Source: an uncultured Pseudomonadota bacterium (GTDB taxonomy: Bacteria; Pseudomonadota; Gammaproteobacteria; Burkholderiales; Burkholderiaceae_C). Taken from it: DNA of 38,179 nt. The notes under the pieces are model-generated. The model did not search any database, had not been told where the DNA came from, and saw only the letters and a program-made list of their open reading frames with translations. Shown here in pieces: positions 7,620-16,862 of the stretch. The stretch covers positions 1 through 38,179 of the forward strand of contig CAMFIB010000013.1 in assembly GCA_945952465.1 (NCBI GenBank), written 5' to 3'. Numbering within the stretch: the stretch's first letter is position 1; each line of letters opens with the position of its first letter. Position numbers and translations under genes: made by a program.

Positions 7620-7847
7620 CGTCACTCCTCGGGGGCAATCCGGGGATGGTATCGCGGTCCCGTGACGCGGCGTGGCAGCGGCTTGTCCCCGTCGGCGATG
7701 GGGTTGCTGCGGTGCAGCAACACTGCATCGGCCGTGACAAGCAGATTTGTTACATCTGTGGCATTCTCCACGGCCTTTGTGGTTCGGTTTCGGTCTGACC
7801 CGTTGCCCATCTGGCGCGCGGTTCCGTCGTTTATCAGGTGCGTTTCC
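7620..7847. other. divergent intergenic region between the DGPF gene and the RND operon
   Basis: This 228-bp gap must hold promoters for both directions. The only clear element is an inverted repeat, CAGAT (7742-7746) and ATCTG (7754-7758) around a 7-base centre, about 90 bp before the efflux start. It could be an operator. No regulator gene flanks the efflux operon, and I could not place a convincing -35/-10 pair on either strand. Confidence 0.3.
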
Positions 7848-9122
7848 ATGTCGTTGATTCCTTTCTCGATCTCTCCATCGGCCGCTGTGTGGCGCGCCGC
7901 GTCTGCGGCGGCCTTCGCCGCAGCGCTGACCTTCTCGCTCAGCGGCTGCGGCAAGGGTGACGGCCCGCCCGGCGGCGGCCATCCGTCTGCGCCCACCGTC
8001 AGCGCCGCGCCGGCGGCCCAGCGCGCAGTGGCCGACCGCGAGGAATTCAGCGGCCGGCTGGAGGCGACCGATTTCGTCGAGCTGCGCCCGCGCGTGGCCG
8101 GCACCATCGACAAGGTGTATTTCACCGACGGCGCCTCCGTGAAAAAGGGCGACCTGCTGTTCTTGATCGACCCGCGGCCTTTCCAGGCCGAAGCCGCCCG
8201 CGCGCAGTCGCAGCTCGACGCGGTGAAGGCGCGTGAACAGCTCGCGCTGAGCGAGGTGGCCCGCGCGCAGAAGCTGGTCGATTCGCAGGCCGTGTCGCGC
8301 CAGGAATTCGACCAGCTCGGCGCCACCGCCCGCTCGGCCACGGCCGACCTGCAGGCCGCCGCCGCCGCGTTGCGCACCGCCCAGCTCAACCTCGGCTTCA
8401 CGCAGGTGCGCGCGCCCATTTCGGGCCGTGCGTCGCGCGCCAACATCACGGCGGGCAACCTGGTCAACGAGCAATCGGTGCTGACCTCGATCGCCGGCGT
8501 GTCGCGCATGTACGCGTATTTCGACGGCAGCGAATCGACCTTTCTGCGGCTGCGCGCCGACCGCACGGCCGGTGGTCAGGGCCAGAAGGTGAAGATGGGG
8601 CTGGTCAACGAGACCGGCTACCCGCACGAAGGCCGCATCGATTTCGTCGACAACCGGCTCAACCCGCAGACCGGCGCGATCCGGCTGCGCGCCAGCTTCG
8701 ACAACGCCAGCGGCCAGTTCACGCCGGGGCTGGCGGCGCGGCTGCTGGTGGAGAACACGGGCACGCAAAACCGGGTGCTGGTGCCAGACCGCGCGATCGG
8801 CACCGACCAGACCAAGAAATTTGTCTACGTGGTGCAGCCCGGCGCGGTGGCGCCGCCGCAGCAGCGCGAGGTCAAGCCAGGCGCGCTGGTGGACGGCATG
8901 CGCATCGTCGAAGGCAACCTGAAGGCCGGCGAGCTGATCGTGGTCGACGGCCTGCAGCGCATCGTGCCCGGCGTGCCGGTGCAGGCGCAGGTGCTGCAGG
9001 TCGACGCACGCGGCATGCCGGTGACGCCGGCACCGGGCGCCGGTGGTCCGGGCGGTGGCGCTCCGGCGGCCGGTGGCGCCTCCAGCCCCGCGTCGGCGGC
9101 TTCGGCGCCGGCCAAGAACTGA
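7848..9122 (+). CDS. RND efflux periplasmic adaptor (MexE-like lipoprotein), 424 residues
   Basis: The start at 7848 has AGGTG upstream and gives a lipoprotein signal ending in LSGC, with Cys34 as the expected lipid anchor. The adaptor domains follow in order: a lipoyl-like half (GTIDKVYFTDGASVKKGDLLFLIDPRPF), a helical hairpin at about residues 120-180 (QLDAVKAREQLALSEVARAQKLV), the second lipoyl half (LGFTQVRAPISGRASRANITAGNLV), and the beta-barrel and membrane-proximal domains. The end is a Gly/Ala/Pro-rich tail. In the family, this protein links the inner-membrane RND pump to the outer-membrane channel. The pump gene starts 16 bp downstream, so this is the first gene of a three-gene operon. 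Confidence 0.94.
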   Translation: MSLIPFSISPSAAVWRAASAAAFAAALTFSLSGCGKGDGPPGGGHPSAPTVSAAPAAQRAVADREEFSGRLEATDFVELRPRVAGTIDKVYFTDGASVKKGDLLFLIDPRPFQAEAARAQSQLDAVKAREQLALSEVARAQKLVDSQAVSRQEFDQLGATARSATADLQAAAAALRTAQLNLGFTQVRAPISGRASRANITAGNLVNEQSVLTSIAGVSRMYAYFDGSESTFLRLRADRTAGGQGQKVKMGLVNETGYPHEGRIDFVDNRLNPQTGAIRLRASFDNASGQFTPGLAARLLVENTGTQNRVLVPDRAIGTDQTKKFVYVVQPGAVAPPQQREVKPGALVDGMRIVEGNLKAGELIVVDGLQRIVPGVPVQAQVLQVDARGMPVTPAPGAGGPGGGAPAAGGASSPASAASAPAKN

Positions 9123-9138
9123 AGCGGGCGGTAGCGGC

Positions 9139-12100
9139 ATGGACATCTCCCGTTTCTTCATCGACCGCCCCCGCTTTGCGGGCGTGTTGTCGATCTTCAT
9201 CTTCCTGATCGGCCTGCTGGCGATCTTCCAGCTGCCCATCTCGGAATACCCCGAGGTCGCGCCGCCGCAGGTGGTGGTGCGCGCGCAGTTTCCCGGCGCC
9301 AACCCGCGCGTGATCTCCGAGACGGTGGCCACACCGCTGGAGGAGCAGATCAGCGGCATTGAAAACCTGCTGTACTTCGACTCGCAGGCCAGCGCCGACG
9401 GCAGCCTCACGCTGACGGTCACCTTCAAGATCGGCACCCACCCCGAGGTGGCCGAGACCGCGGTGCAGAACCGCATCAACCGCGCACTGCCGCGGCTGCC
9501 GGAGATCGTGCGCACCATCGGCGTCACGACCGAGAAGTCCAGCCCCAACCTGACCATGGTGGTCCACCTGGTCAGCCCGGACAACTCGCGCGACGCGCTG
9601 TACCTGCGCAACTACGGCCAGCTCAACGTGCGCGACCAGTTGCTGCGCATTCCGGGCATGGGTTCTGTGCAGCTGTTCGGCGCCGGCGACTACGCCATGC
9701 GGATCTGGCTCGACCCCAACAAGCTGTCGGCCCGCAACATCACCGCCAGCGAGGTGGTGGCCGCCATCCGTGAACAGAACGCGCAGGTCGCCGCCGGCAC
9801 GGTGGGCGCGCCGCCCGCGCCGAAAGACGCCGAGTTCCAGCTCGCCGTCAACACGCAGGGCCGGCTGACCACCGAGCAGGAGTTCGCCGACATCATCGTG
9901 CGCAGCGACACCGCCACAGGTGGGCTGGTGCGGGTGCGCGACCTCGGCCGGGTCGAGATGTCGGGCAACACCTATTCCTTGCGCAGTCTGCTGAACAACA
10001 AGGAAGCGGCCGCCATCGCGGTGTTCCAGGCGCCCGGTTCCAACGCGCTGGCGCTCTCCAACGCGGTGCGCGCGAAGATGGAAGAACTCAAGCCCAGCTT
10101 CCCGCCGGGCATGGACTACAGCATCGTCTACGACCCGACGCGTTTCGTGCAGACCTCGATCGAGAAGGTCGTGGCCACGCTGTTCGAGGCGGTGGCACTG
10201 GTGGTGCTGGTGGTCATCATCTTCCTGCAGACCTGGCGGGCGTCCATCATCCCGCTGCTGGCGGTGCCGGTGTCCATCATCGGCACCTTCGCCTTCCTGC
10301 TGCTGCTGGGCTATTCGATCAACACCCTGACGCTGTTCGGGCTGGTGCTGTCCATCGGCATCGTGGTCGACGACGCGATCGTGGTGGTGGAGAACGTCGA
10401 GCGCAACATCGAGAGCGGCCTGAGCCCGCACGACGCCACCGTCAGGGCGATGCAGGAGGTCTCGGGGCCCATCATCGCCATCGCGCTGGTGCTGTGCGCC
10501 GTGTTCGTGCCGCTGACCTTCGTGCCCGGCCTCACCGGCCAGTTCTACAAGCAGTTCGCGGTGACCATCGCGATCTCCACCGTGATCTCGGCCTTCAACT
10601 CGCTGACGCTGAGTCCCGCGCTCAGCGCCATCCTGCTGCGCCCGCACGACGCCCCGCCAGACCGGCTGACGCGCGGCATGAACAAGGTGTTCGGCGGCTT
10701 CTTCCACTGGTTCAACGGCTGGTTCCACCGCCGCAGCGACGGCTACAGCCGCGGCGTGACCGGCATCGTGCACCGCAAGAGCCTCGCCATGCTGGTCTAC
10801 GCGGTGCTGCTGGGGCTGGGGGCGCTGCTGTTCATGCGCATTCCGGCCGGCTTCGTGCCGGCACCGGACAAGCAGTACCTGATCGGCATTGCGCAGTTGC
10901 CGGCCGGCGCCTCGCTGGACCGCACCGAGAAGGTCATCCGCGAGATGAGCGCCATCGCGCTCAAGGTGCCGGGCATCGTCGATTCGGTGGCGTTCCCGGG
11001 CCTGTCGATCGCGGGTTTCTCGGCCGCGCCCAACGAGGGCATCGTGTTCTTCGGCCTCGACCCGTTCGAGAAACGCACCTCGCCCGAACTGTCCAAGGGC
11101 GCGATTCTCGGCAAGGTCAACGGCGCGATCCAGCAGATCCAGGGCGCGCGCATGTTCGTGGTGCCGCCACCGGCGGTCGACGGCCTCGGCAATGCCGGCG
11201 GCTTCAAGCTGCAGGTGCAGGACCGCGCGGGACTGGGCGAGCAGGCGCTGTACGGCGCGGTGTGGGGCACGCTGGGGCAGGTCTACGGCAACCCCAAGAC
11301 CAGCATCGGCACGCCGTATTCGTCGTACGACATCAACGTGCCGCAGCTCTACGCCAACGTGGACCGCACCCGTGCCAAGCAGATGGGCATACGCCTGACC
11401 GACATCTACGACACGATGCAGATCAACCTGGGCTCGCTGTACGTGAACGACTTCAGCAAGTTCGGCAAGACCTACCAGGTCATCGTGCAGGCCGACGCGC
11501 CCTTCCGCGCCGACGCCGACGCGATCGGCGCGCTCAAGACCCGCAACGCCGCCGGCGAGATGGTGCCGCTGAAGGCGCTGATGTCGGTGGAGCCCACCTT
11601 CGGGCCGACCCGCGTGACCCGCTACAACGGCTACCCGTCGGCCGACGTCAACGGCGCGGCCAACCCCGGCTTCTCGTCGGGCCAGGCCGAGGCCGAGATC
11701 GAGTCGCTGCTCAAGAAGACGCTGCCGCGCGGCATGTCCTACGAATGGACCGACCTGACCTACCAGGACCGCCTCACGCGCGACTTCACCATTCCCGGAA
11801 CCGACGCCAAACTGCCCATTCTGGCGGCGGTGCTGCTGATCGCGGTGGTGTTGGTGGTGCTGGTGCTGGCCGCGCAATACGAGAGCTGGAGCCTGCCGAT
11901 GGCCATCGTGCTGATCGTGCCCATGTGTGTGCTGGCGGCGCTGTTCGGGGTGTGGCTGTCGCACTTTCCGCCGTTCGGGCAGCCGGGCGACCTCAACATC
12001 TTCACGCAGGTGGCGCTGGTGGTGCTGGTGGGCCTGGCCTGCAAGAACGCCATCCTGATCGTCGAGTTCGCCAAGGATCTGGAGGAGCGCGGCGAGAAGG

Positions 12101-12387
12101 TCTACGACGCGGTGGTACATGCCTGCCGCATGCGGCTGCGCCCCATTCTGATGACCTCCATCGCCTTCTGCGCCGGCGTGATTCCGCTCATTCTGGGCAG
12201 CGGCGCCGGCAGCGAGATGCGCCGAGCCATGGGCATCGCGGTGTTCTCCGGCATGGTCGGCGTGACGCTGTTCGGCATCTTCCTGACGCCCGTGTTCTAT
12301 GTGCTGCTGCGCAGCCGCAAGGCGCGGCACGAGCCGCCACCCGCCGTGCCGCCCACCTTGCCCCACACCGGAGGTGGCCATGTCTGA
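9139..12387 (+). CDS. RND efflux permease (MexF/AcrB-type, HAE1), 1082 residues
   Basis: The protein begins MDISRFFIDRPRFAGVLSIF and shows QLPISEYPEV and FPGANPRVI, as in MexF-type pumps. The proton-relay residues are present: Asp411 and Asp412 in IGIVVDDAIVVVENVER, and Lys969 in GLACKNAILIVEFAKDLEERG. The twelve-helix layout with two large periplasmic loops is complete, and the C-terminus is slightly longer than in AcrB (about 1050). Such pumps export hydrophobic drugs, solvents or dyes from the periplasm and inner membrane, powered by the proton gradient. The 8-bp overlap with the outer-membrane gene suggests translational coupling. Substrate range cannot be read from sequence. Confidence 0.95.
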   Translation: MDISRFFIDRPRFAGVLSIFIFLIGLLAIFQLPISEYPEVAPPQVVVRAQFPGANPRVISETVATPLEEQISGIENLLYFDSQASADGSLTLTVTFKIGTHPEVAETAVQNRINRALPRLPEIVRTIGVTTEKSSPNLTMVVHLVSPDNSRDALYLRNYGQLNVRDQLLRIPGMGSVQLFGAGDYAMRIWLDPNKLSARNITASEVVAAIREQNAQVAAGTVGAPPAPKDAEFQLAVNTQGRLTTEQEFADIIVRSDTATGGLVRVRDLGRVEMSGNTYSLRSLLNNKEAAAIAVFQAPGSNALALSNAVRAKMEELKPSFPPGMDYSIVYDPTRFVQTSIEKVVATLFEAVALVVLVVIIFLQTWRASIIPLLAVPVSIIGTFAFLLLLGYSINTLTLFGLVLSIGIVVDDAIVVVENVERNIESGLSPHDATVRAMQEVSGPIIAIALVLCAVFVPLTFVPGLTGQFYKQFAVTIAISTVISAFNSLTLSPALSAILLRPHDAPPDRLTRGMNKVFGGFFHWFNGWFHRRSDGYSRGVTGIVHRKSLAMLVYAVLLGLGALLFMRIPAGFVPAPDKQYLIGIAQLPAGASLDRTEKVIREMSAIALKVPGIVDSVAFPGLSIAGFSAAPNEGIVFFGLDPFEKRTSPELSKGAILGKVNGAIQQIQGARMFVVPPPAVDGLGNAGGFKLQVQDRAGLGEQALYGAVWGTLGQVYGNPKTSIGTPYSSYDINVPQLYANVDRTRAKQMGIRLTDIYDTMQINLGSLYVNDFSKFGKTYQVIVQADAPFRADADAIGALKTRNAAGEMVPLKALMSVEPTFGPTRVTRYNGYPSADVNGAANPGFSSGQAEAEIESLLKKTLPRGMSYEWTDLTYQDRLTRDFTIPGTDAKLPILAAVLLIAVVLVVLVLAAQYESWSLPMAIVLIVPMCVLAALFGVWLSHFPPFGQPGDLNIFTQVALVVLVGLACKNAILIVEFAKDLEERGEKVYDAVVHACRMRLRPILMTSIAFCAGVIPLILGSGAGSEMRRAMGIAVFSGMVGVTLFGIFLTPVFYVLLRSRKARHEPPPAVPPTLPHTGGGHV

Positions 12388-13855
12388 GCGCCGTTTCACC
12401 CTTGCCCTGGCGCCGCTCACGCTCGCGCTGGCCCTGGCCGGCTGCGCGGTCGGCCCCGACTACAAGGCGCCGCCAGCCACGCTGGACGCCGCCGGCTTCG
12501 TCAACGCCGGCGCCAGCGGCACCAACACGGCCCAGCCCGGCGCCGAGCTGGCGACCTTCTGGCGCGGCTTCCGTGACCCGGCGCTCGACGCCCTGATCGA
12601 CCGCGCACTGGCCGCCAACACCGACGTGCGCCTCGCGCAGGCCCGGCTGCGCGAGGCCCGCGCCACGCTGCAAGGCGCACAGGCCGCGCAATTGCCCGAG
12701 GTGGGTGTCAGCGCCAACGCCGGCCGCGCCCTGCTGCCCGCCATCCAGGCGCCCGGTGTGCCGCGCAGCCAGCGCATCGGCAACAGCGTCGACGCCAGCT
12801 TCACCGCCAACTGGGAACTCGACTTCTTCGGCCGCAACCGCCGCGCCAGCGAGAGCGCCGCGGCGCTGCTCGACGCCTCCCAGGCCGGCCTGCAGGCGGC
12901 GCGCCGGTCGGTCGCCGCCGAGGTCGCGCTGGCCTATATCGAGCTGCGCGGCCAGCAGCAGCGCCTCATCGTCGCCAACGAGGCGCTGGTCAACCAGCGC
13001 GAGGGCCTGCGGCTGACGCAGGCGCGCTTCGACGTCGGCCGTGGCAACCGGCTCGACCTGTCACGCGTGCGCAGCCTGGTCGACAGCACCGAGGCCGCCG
13101 TGCCCGCGCTGCAGGCGGCGGTGGAGCGCGCCGCGTTCCGCCTCGCCACCCTCACCGCGCAGCCGCCGCGCCAGGTGCTGGCCAGCCTGGCCACACCGCA
13201 GCCGCTGCCCACGCTGCCCGTGACCGACCTCGGCGCGCTGCCCATCGGCACGCCCGAGCAGTTGCTGCGGCGCCGGCCCGACATCGTGGCGGCTGAACGG
13301 CAGCTCGCGTCGGCCACCGCCAGCATCGGCGTGGCCACGGCCGACCTGTTCCCGCGCATCAGCCTGACCGGTCTGCTCGGCTTCGCCAGCAACAAGCTGT
13401 CGAACCTGGGCGACCGCGATTCGCAGCAGTTCGCCATTGGTGCCGGCCTGAGCTGGCCGCTGCTCGACTTCGGCCGGGTGCGGGCCCGCATCGGCGCCAG
13501 CGAGGCGCGGGCCGATCAGGCGCTGGCCAGCTACGAGCAGACCGTGCTGGTCGCGCTGGAGGAGACCGAAGGCGCGCTCGCCACCTTCAGCCGCTCCACC
13601 CAGCAGACCGCCCGCCTCGCCAGCGCCGCCAGCTACGCCGAAGACGCCGCCAGGCTGTCGCGCCTCAAGCTCGACGCCGGCAGCGTGGATCTGCTGACGG
13701 TGCTCGACACCGAACGCCAGACGCTGAGTGCCCGCGACGCGCTGGTGCAGGCCCAGACCGCGACGGCCAGCTCGCTGGTGTCGGTCTACCGCGCCCTGGG
13801 CGGCGGCTGGACCGACGACGCGGCTGCGCCGGTGGCTTCGGCGACCGCGCGCTGA
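12380..13855 (+). CDS. RND efflux outer-membrane channel lipoprotein (OprM/NodT family), 491 residues
   Basis: The ATG at 12380 overlaps the pump's stop codon by 8 bp and has GGAGG at 12370-12374. The signal ends in LAGC (Cys22), followed by AVGPDYKAPP, typical of NodT-family lipoproteins. Two OEP repeats of the TolC fold follow, each with long helices (the DVRLAQARLREARATLQGAQAAQLPEV half, and a second half with SYEQTVLVALEETEGAL and VDLLTVLDTERQTLSARDALVQAQ). The trimeric channel passes the cargo from the RND pump to the outside. No transcription-terminator hairpin was found before the convergent gene that ends at 13881. Confidence 0.94.
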   Translation: MSERRFTLALAPLTLALALAGCAVGPDYKAPPATLDAAGFVNAGASGTNTAQPGAELATFWRGFRDPALDALIDRALAANTDVRLAQARLREARATLQGAQAAQLPEVGVSANAGRALLPAIQAPGVPRSQRIGNSVDASFTANWELDFFGRNRRASESAAALLDASQAGLQAARRSVAAEVALAYIELRGQQQRLIVANEALVNQREGLRLTQARFDVGRGNRLDLSRVRSLVDSTEAAVPALQAAVERAAFRLATLTAQPPRQVLASLATPQPLPTLPVTDLGALPIGTPEQLLRRRPDIVAAERQLASATASIGVATADLFPRISLTGLLGFASNKLSNLGDRDSQQFAIGAGLSWPLLDFGRVRARIGASEARADQALASYEQTVLVALEETEGALATFSRSTQQTARLASAASYAEDAARLSRLKLDAGSVDLLTVLDTERQTLSARDALVQAQTATASSLVSVYRALGGGWTDDAAAPVASATAR

Positions 13856-13880
13856 ACAGCCATGCCGGCCGGCGCGGGGC

Positions 13881-14321
13881 TCACACCCCCGCGTCGCGCA
13901 GCCGGTTGAACGGGCCGACGCAGGTGGAGCGGTCCTCGCGTTCGCACATCAGGAAGGCGTTGCCGGAGGGGTGGAACAGCAGGTAGTTCACCGCCTCGTC
14001 GCCCACCGGCGACTGCGTGCCGCTGCAGTCCTTCTGTGAGTTGATGCGGGTGATGCGGTCCATCCATTTGTAGAAGCCCCGGGCGCTTGGCCTGTCGGAC
14101 ACGGTGAACGCCGCCTCGCTGATCTGCTGCGCGCTGGTGACCAGCATGGTGCCGTCGGCGCGGATGCGGTAGACCTCGCGGCAGCCGGTGTCCGGCAGCA
14201 CGATGTCCCAGGTGCCGATCAGCGGGTGGTCGGCGCGCAGCGCTGGCTGCCCATGGCCCGGCAGCGCGGTGCCGGCCAGCAAGGCAGCGGTTGTGAGCAT
14301 GGCGGACAACCCGGAGTGCAT
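13881..14321 (-). CDS. exported protein of unknown function, 146 residues
   Basis: AAAGG lies 6 bases before the ATG at 14321; the Met at residue 8 is an alternative. A signal peptide is visible (MLTTAALLAGTALPGHG), with a likely cut near GQPA. The mature part starts HPLIGTWDIVLPDTGCREVYRIRADGTM, a lipocalin-like opening. Four cysteines in the mature chain (TGC, KDC, LMC, STC) could form disulfides in the periplasm. I do not recognise the family. It is convergent with the RND operon, 25 bp away, and divergent from the zinc-ribbon gene. Confidence 0.75.
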   Translation of the reverse strand: MHSGLSAMLTTAALLAGTALPGHGQPALRADHPLIGTWDIVLPDTGCREVYRIRADGTMLVTSAQQISEAAFTVSDRPSARGFYKWMDRITRINSQKDCSGTQSPVGDEAVNYLLFHPSGNAFLMCEREDRSTCVGPFNRLRDAGV

Positions 14322-14408
14322 GGCCGCCTTTGTACCACCTGCGCCACCACCGTCCGCGCCCCCGTCCTACAGCCGCGGCAGGGGCCGCTCGCCATACTGG
14401 TTCATGGG

Positions 14409-14425
14409 CCGGCACCGTCTGCCGG
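14409..14425 (+). promoter_or_regulatory. 6-bp hairpin in the leader of the zinc-ribbon gene
   Basis: CCGGCA and TGCCGG pair around the loop CCGTC, two bases before the GAAGGAG ribosome site of the gene at 14439. It could affect translation initiation. This is seen in sequence only. Confidence 0.3.
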
Positions 14426-14438
14426 TGAAGGAGTTCCC

Positions 14439-14675
14439 ATGGCCCGGTGCGAAACCTGCGGCAACGACTACGACAAGACCTTCGAGGTGACGATGAACGG
14501 CGGCACCCACGTGTTCGACAGCTTCGAGTGCGCCATCTTCGCGCTCGCGCCGGCCTGCTCGCACTGCGGGGTGCGGATCGTGGGCCACGGCGTGGAGGCC
14601 AAGGGCGAGCTGTTCTGCTGCGCCCACTGCGCGCAGGCCATCGGCCGCAATGCGCTGCGGGACCGCGCGCCATGA
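14439..14675 (+). CDS. small zinc-ribbon-like protein, 78 residues
   Basis: The start at 14439 has GAAGGAG at 14427-14433. The protein has three CxxC pairs (Cys4/7, Cys40/43, Cys61/64) plus Cys31 and Cys60, a pattern expected for one or two structural zinc sites. Similar short prokaryotic zinc-ribbon proteins are annotated as metal-binding proteins of unknown role. Its stop codon overlaps the next start (ATGA), so the two are probably translated together. A perfect hairpin CCGGCA-ccgtc-TGCCGG at 14409-14425 sits just before the ribosome site. Confidence 0.8.
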   Translation: MARCETCGNDYDKTFEVTMNGGTHVFDSFECAIFALAPACSHCGVRIVGHGVEAKGELFCCAHCAQAIGRNALRDRAP

Positions 14676-14971
14676 CCGCCGCCCGCCCCGACCCGTCGCT
14701 GCCGGCCGACGACGAAACGGCCGAAGCGCGCGACCGCGGCCACGAGGGCAAAAGCCGCGAGCGCGGCGCCGACACCTCCGCCTCGCAGCAGCACAAGCGC
14801 GTCGCGCGGCTGCCGCACGAACTCGACGAATCGGCCGACAGCCAGCGCAGCCCGGCGCCCACCCGCGTTGGCCGGCAGGCGCACGACGACCTGGAATCGG
14901 GCCGGCAAGACACAGACCGCGCGCCGGTGGCCGACGCGACCTACCGCCACCTGAAAAGCGGCAAGCGCTGA
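14672..14971 (+). CDS. small hydrophilic, probably disordered protein, 99 residues
   Basis: The start overlaps the zinc-ribbon stop codon as ATGA, typical of translational coupling. The sequence is almost entirely charged or polar (Arg, Asp, Glu, Ser, Ala), with no hydrophobic core, signal or membrane segment, and ends YRHLKSGKR. It is likely intrinsically disordered. I do not recognise it; the coupling suggests a partner role with the zinc-ribbon protein. Codon use is as GC-rich as in the neighbours. Confidence 0.65.
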   Translation: MTAARPDPSLPADDETAEARDRGHEGKSRERGADTSASQQHKRVARLPHELDESADSQRSPAPTRVGRQAHDDLESGRQDTDRAPVADATYRHLKSGKR

Positions 14972-15041
14972 TTTGCTCATAAATCAATAGCAAACAATTC
15001 AGCATTGGCGCTGACAACCGGCCTGTTTCTTTTGAAAATCC
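14972..15041 (+). repeat. dispersed intergenic repeat, copy A
   Basis: This AT-rich element in GC-rich surroundings opens with TTTGCT (14972-14977) and AGCAAA (14989-14994), which can pair, followed 22 bases after ATAGCA by CGCTGAC (15009-15015) and then CCGGCCTGTTTC and TTTTGAAAA. Copy B at 30513-30580 shares the hairpin and the same spacing; over 54 aligned bases the two agree at 38. Elements like this are scattered between genes in Comamonadaceae genomes, as I recall. It begins right after the preceding stop codon. Confidence 0.7.
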
Positions 15042-15112
15042 CTGCGCCGAGCCGGTTTTGATGGGGCTGGCACCGATGGCGGTGCAGCGGCGAGCGGTCA
15101 CAATCCGCCGCC

Positions 15113-16825
15113 ATGGATGAAGCCACTTTCGACTACGTCATCGTCGGCGGCGGCACCGCCGGCAGCCTGATCGCGAACCGGCTCAGCGCCGACGCCTCCA
15201 AGCGCGTGCTGCTGATCGAGGCCGGCCGCAAGGACGACTACCACTGGATCCACATCCCCGTGGGTTACCTCCACTGCATCGGCAACCCGCGCACCGACTG
15301 GCTCTACCAGACCGAGCCCGAAGCCGGCCTGGGTGGCCGCGCGCTGCGCTACCCGCGCGGCAAGACGCTGGGCGGCAGCTCCAGCATCAACGGCATGATC
15401 TACATGCGCGGCCAGTCGCGCGACTACGACCACTGGGCCCGGCTCACCGGCGACGACACCTGGCGCTGGGACGACGTGCTGCAGGCCTTTCGCCAGCACG
15501 AGAACCATTACAAGCTCGACCCCACGCGCGACGGCCGGGCAGCCGAGGTCAACGCCAACTTCCGCCGCTTTCACGGCCACAAGAGCCAGCACGCCGGCGC
15601 CACTGGCCTGGCCAAGAAGGTCGGCGGTGAGTGGCGGGTGGAGAAACAGCGGCTGCGCTGGGACGTGCTGGACGCGTTTGCCAAGGCCGCCGTGCAGGCC
15701 GGCATTCCGGCCACCGACGACTTCAACACCGGCAACAACGAGGGCGTCGGCTATTTCGAGGTGAACCAGAAAGACGGCCTGCGCTGGAACACGGCCAAGG
15801 CCTTTCTGCGGCCCACCTGCTACGGCCGGCCCAACTTCGAGATGTGGACCAGCGCGCAGGTGAACCGGCTGGTGTTCGAGCCGCAGGACGGCGGCGGCCT
15901 GCGCTGCACCGGGGCCGAGGTCTGGAACGGCCAGGAGATGGTGAAGGCCACGGCGACGCGCGAGGTGATTCTGTGCGCCGGCGCGGTCGGTTCGCCGCAC
16001 ATCCTGCAGCGCTCGGGCGTGGGAGCCGGCGGCCTGCTGCAGCAGCACGGCATCGACGTGGTGAAGGATTTGCCCGGCGTGGGCGAGAACCTGCAGGACC
16101 ACCTGCAGGTCCGCGCGGTGTTCAAGGTCAGCAACGTGCCCACGCTGAACACGCTGAGCGCGAGTTGGCTGGGCAAGGCCCGCATCGGGCTGGAGTACGT
16201 GCTCAAGCGCAGCGGGCCGATGAGCATGGCGCCGTCGCAGCTCGGCGCCTTCACCCGCAGCGACCCGTCGCGCGAATGGGCCAACCTGCAGTACCACGTG
16301 CAGCCGCTCAGCCTCGACGCCTTCGGCGAGCCGCTGCACACCTTCCCGGCTTTCACCGCCAGCGTCTGCAACCTGAACCCGACCAGCCGCGGCAGCGTGC
16401 GCCTGAAAAGCCCGCGCATGGAAGACGCGCCGGCCATCGCGCCCAACTACCTGGCCACGGCCGAAGACCGCCAAGTGGCGGCCGACAGCCTGCGTGTCAC
16501 CCGGCGCATCGCCGCCCAGCCGGCGCTGGCCGCCTTCTCACCCGAGGAGTGGAAGCCCGGCGCGCAGTTCCAGACCGACGAAGAGCTGGCACGGCTGGCC
16601 GGCGACATCGCCACCACCATCTTCCACCCGGTGGGCACCACCAAGATGGGGCGGGACGACGACCCGATGGCCGTGGTCGATTCGCGGCTCAGGCTGCGCG
16701 GCGCCACCGGGTTGCGGGTCGTGGACGCGGGCGTCATGCCCACCATCACCAGCGGCAACACCAATTCGCCGGTGCTCATGATCGCGGAAAAAGCGGCCGG
16801 CTGGATCGTGGCCGACCAGCGCTGA
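15113..16825 (+). CDS. GMC-family FAD oxidoreductase (choline dehydrogenase-like), 570 residues
   Basis: The FAD-binding start DYVIVGGGTAGSLIANRLS is at residues 7-25, with the acidic end of the Rossmann strand at LLIEAG. The GMC signatures RYPRGKTLGGSSSINGMIYMRG and GAVGSPHILQRSGVG are present. The active-site pair is His505 in HPVGTTKMG and Asn549 in TSGNTNSPV, 44 residues apart as in choline oxidase (His466/Asn510). GMC enzymes oxidise alcohols, with electrons going to quinones or oxygen. The length fits the AlkJ/choline dehydrogenase group, but no betaine genes are nearby, so the substrate is open. There is no signal peptide. It appears to be a single-gene unit after repeat copy A. Confidence 0.93.
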   Translation: MDEATFDYVIVGGGTAGSLIANRLSADASKRVLLIEAGRKDDYHWIHIPVGYLHCIGNPRTDWLYQTEPEAGLGGRALRYPRGKTLGGSSSINGMIYMRGQSRDYDHWARLTGDDTWRWDDVLQAFRQHENHYKLDPTRDGRAAEVNANFRRFHGHKSQHAGATGLAKKVGGEWRVEKQRLRWDVLDAFAKAAVQAGIPATDDFNTGNNEGVGYFEVNQKDGLRWNTAKAFLRPTCYGRPNFEMWTSAQVNRLVFEPQDGGGLRCTGAEVWNGQEMVKATATREVILCAGAVGSPHILQRSGVGAGGLLQQHGIDVVKDLPGVGENLQDHLQVRAVFKVSNVPTLNTLSASWLGKARIGLEYVLKRSGPMSMAPSQLGAFTRSDPSREWANLQYHVQPLSLDAFGEPLHTFPAFTASVCNLNPTSRGSVRLKSPRMEDAPAIAPNYLATAEDRQVAADSLRVTRRIAAQPALAAFSPEEWKPGAQFQTDEELARLAGDIATTIFHPVGTTKMGRDDDPMAVVDSRLRLRGATGLRVVDAGVMPTITSGNTNSPVLMIAEKAAGWIVADQR

Positions 16826-16862
16826 GGCGGCCGGCGCCACCCGGCTGCCGCCCATCGCCGTC

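Noticed and set aside
8872-12420. Very long open frame antisense to the RND operon
   Set aside because: Its composition (His, Arg, Gln, Val runs) is the usual artefact of GC-rich codons read backwards; the sense strand has unmistakable pump motifs.
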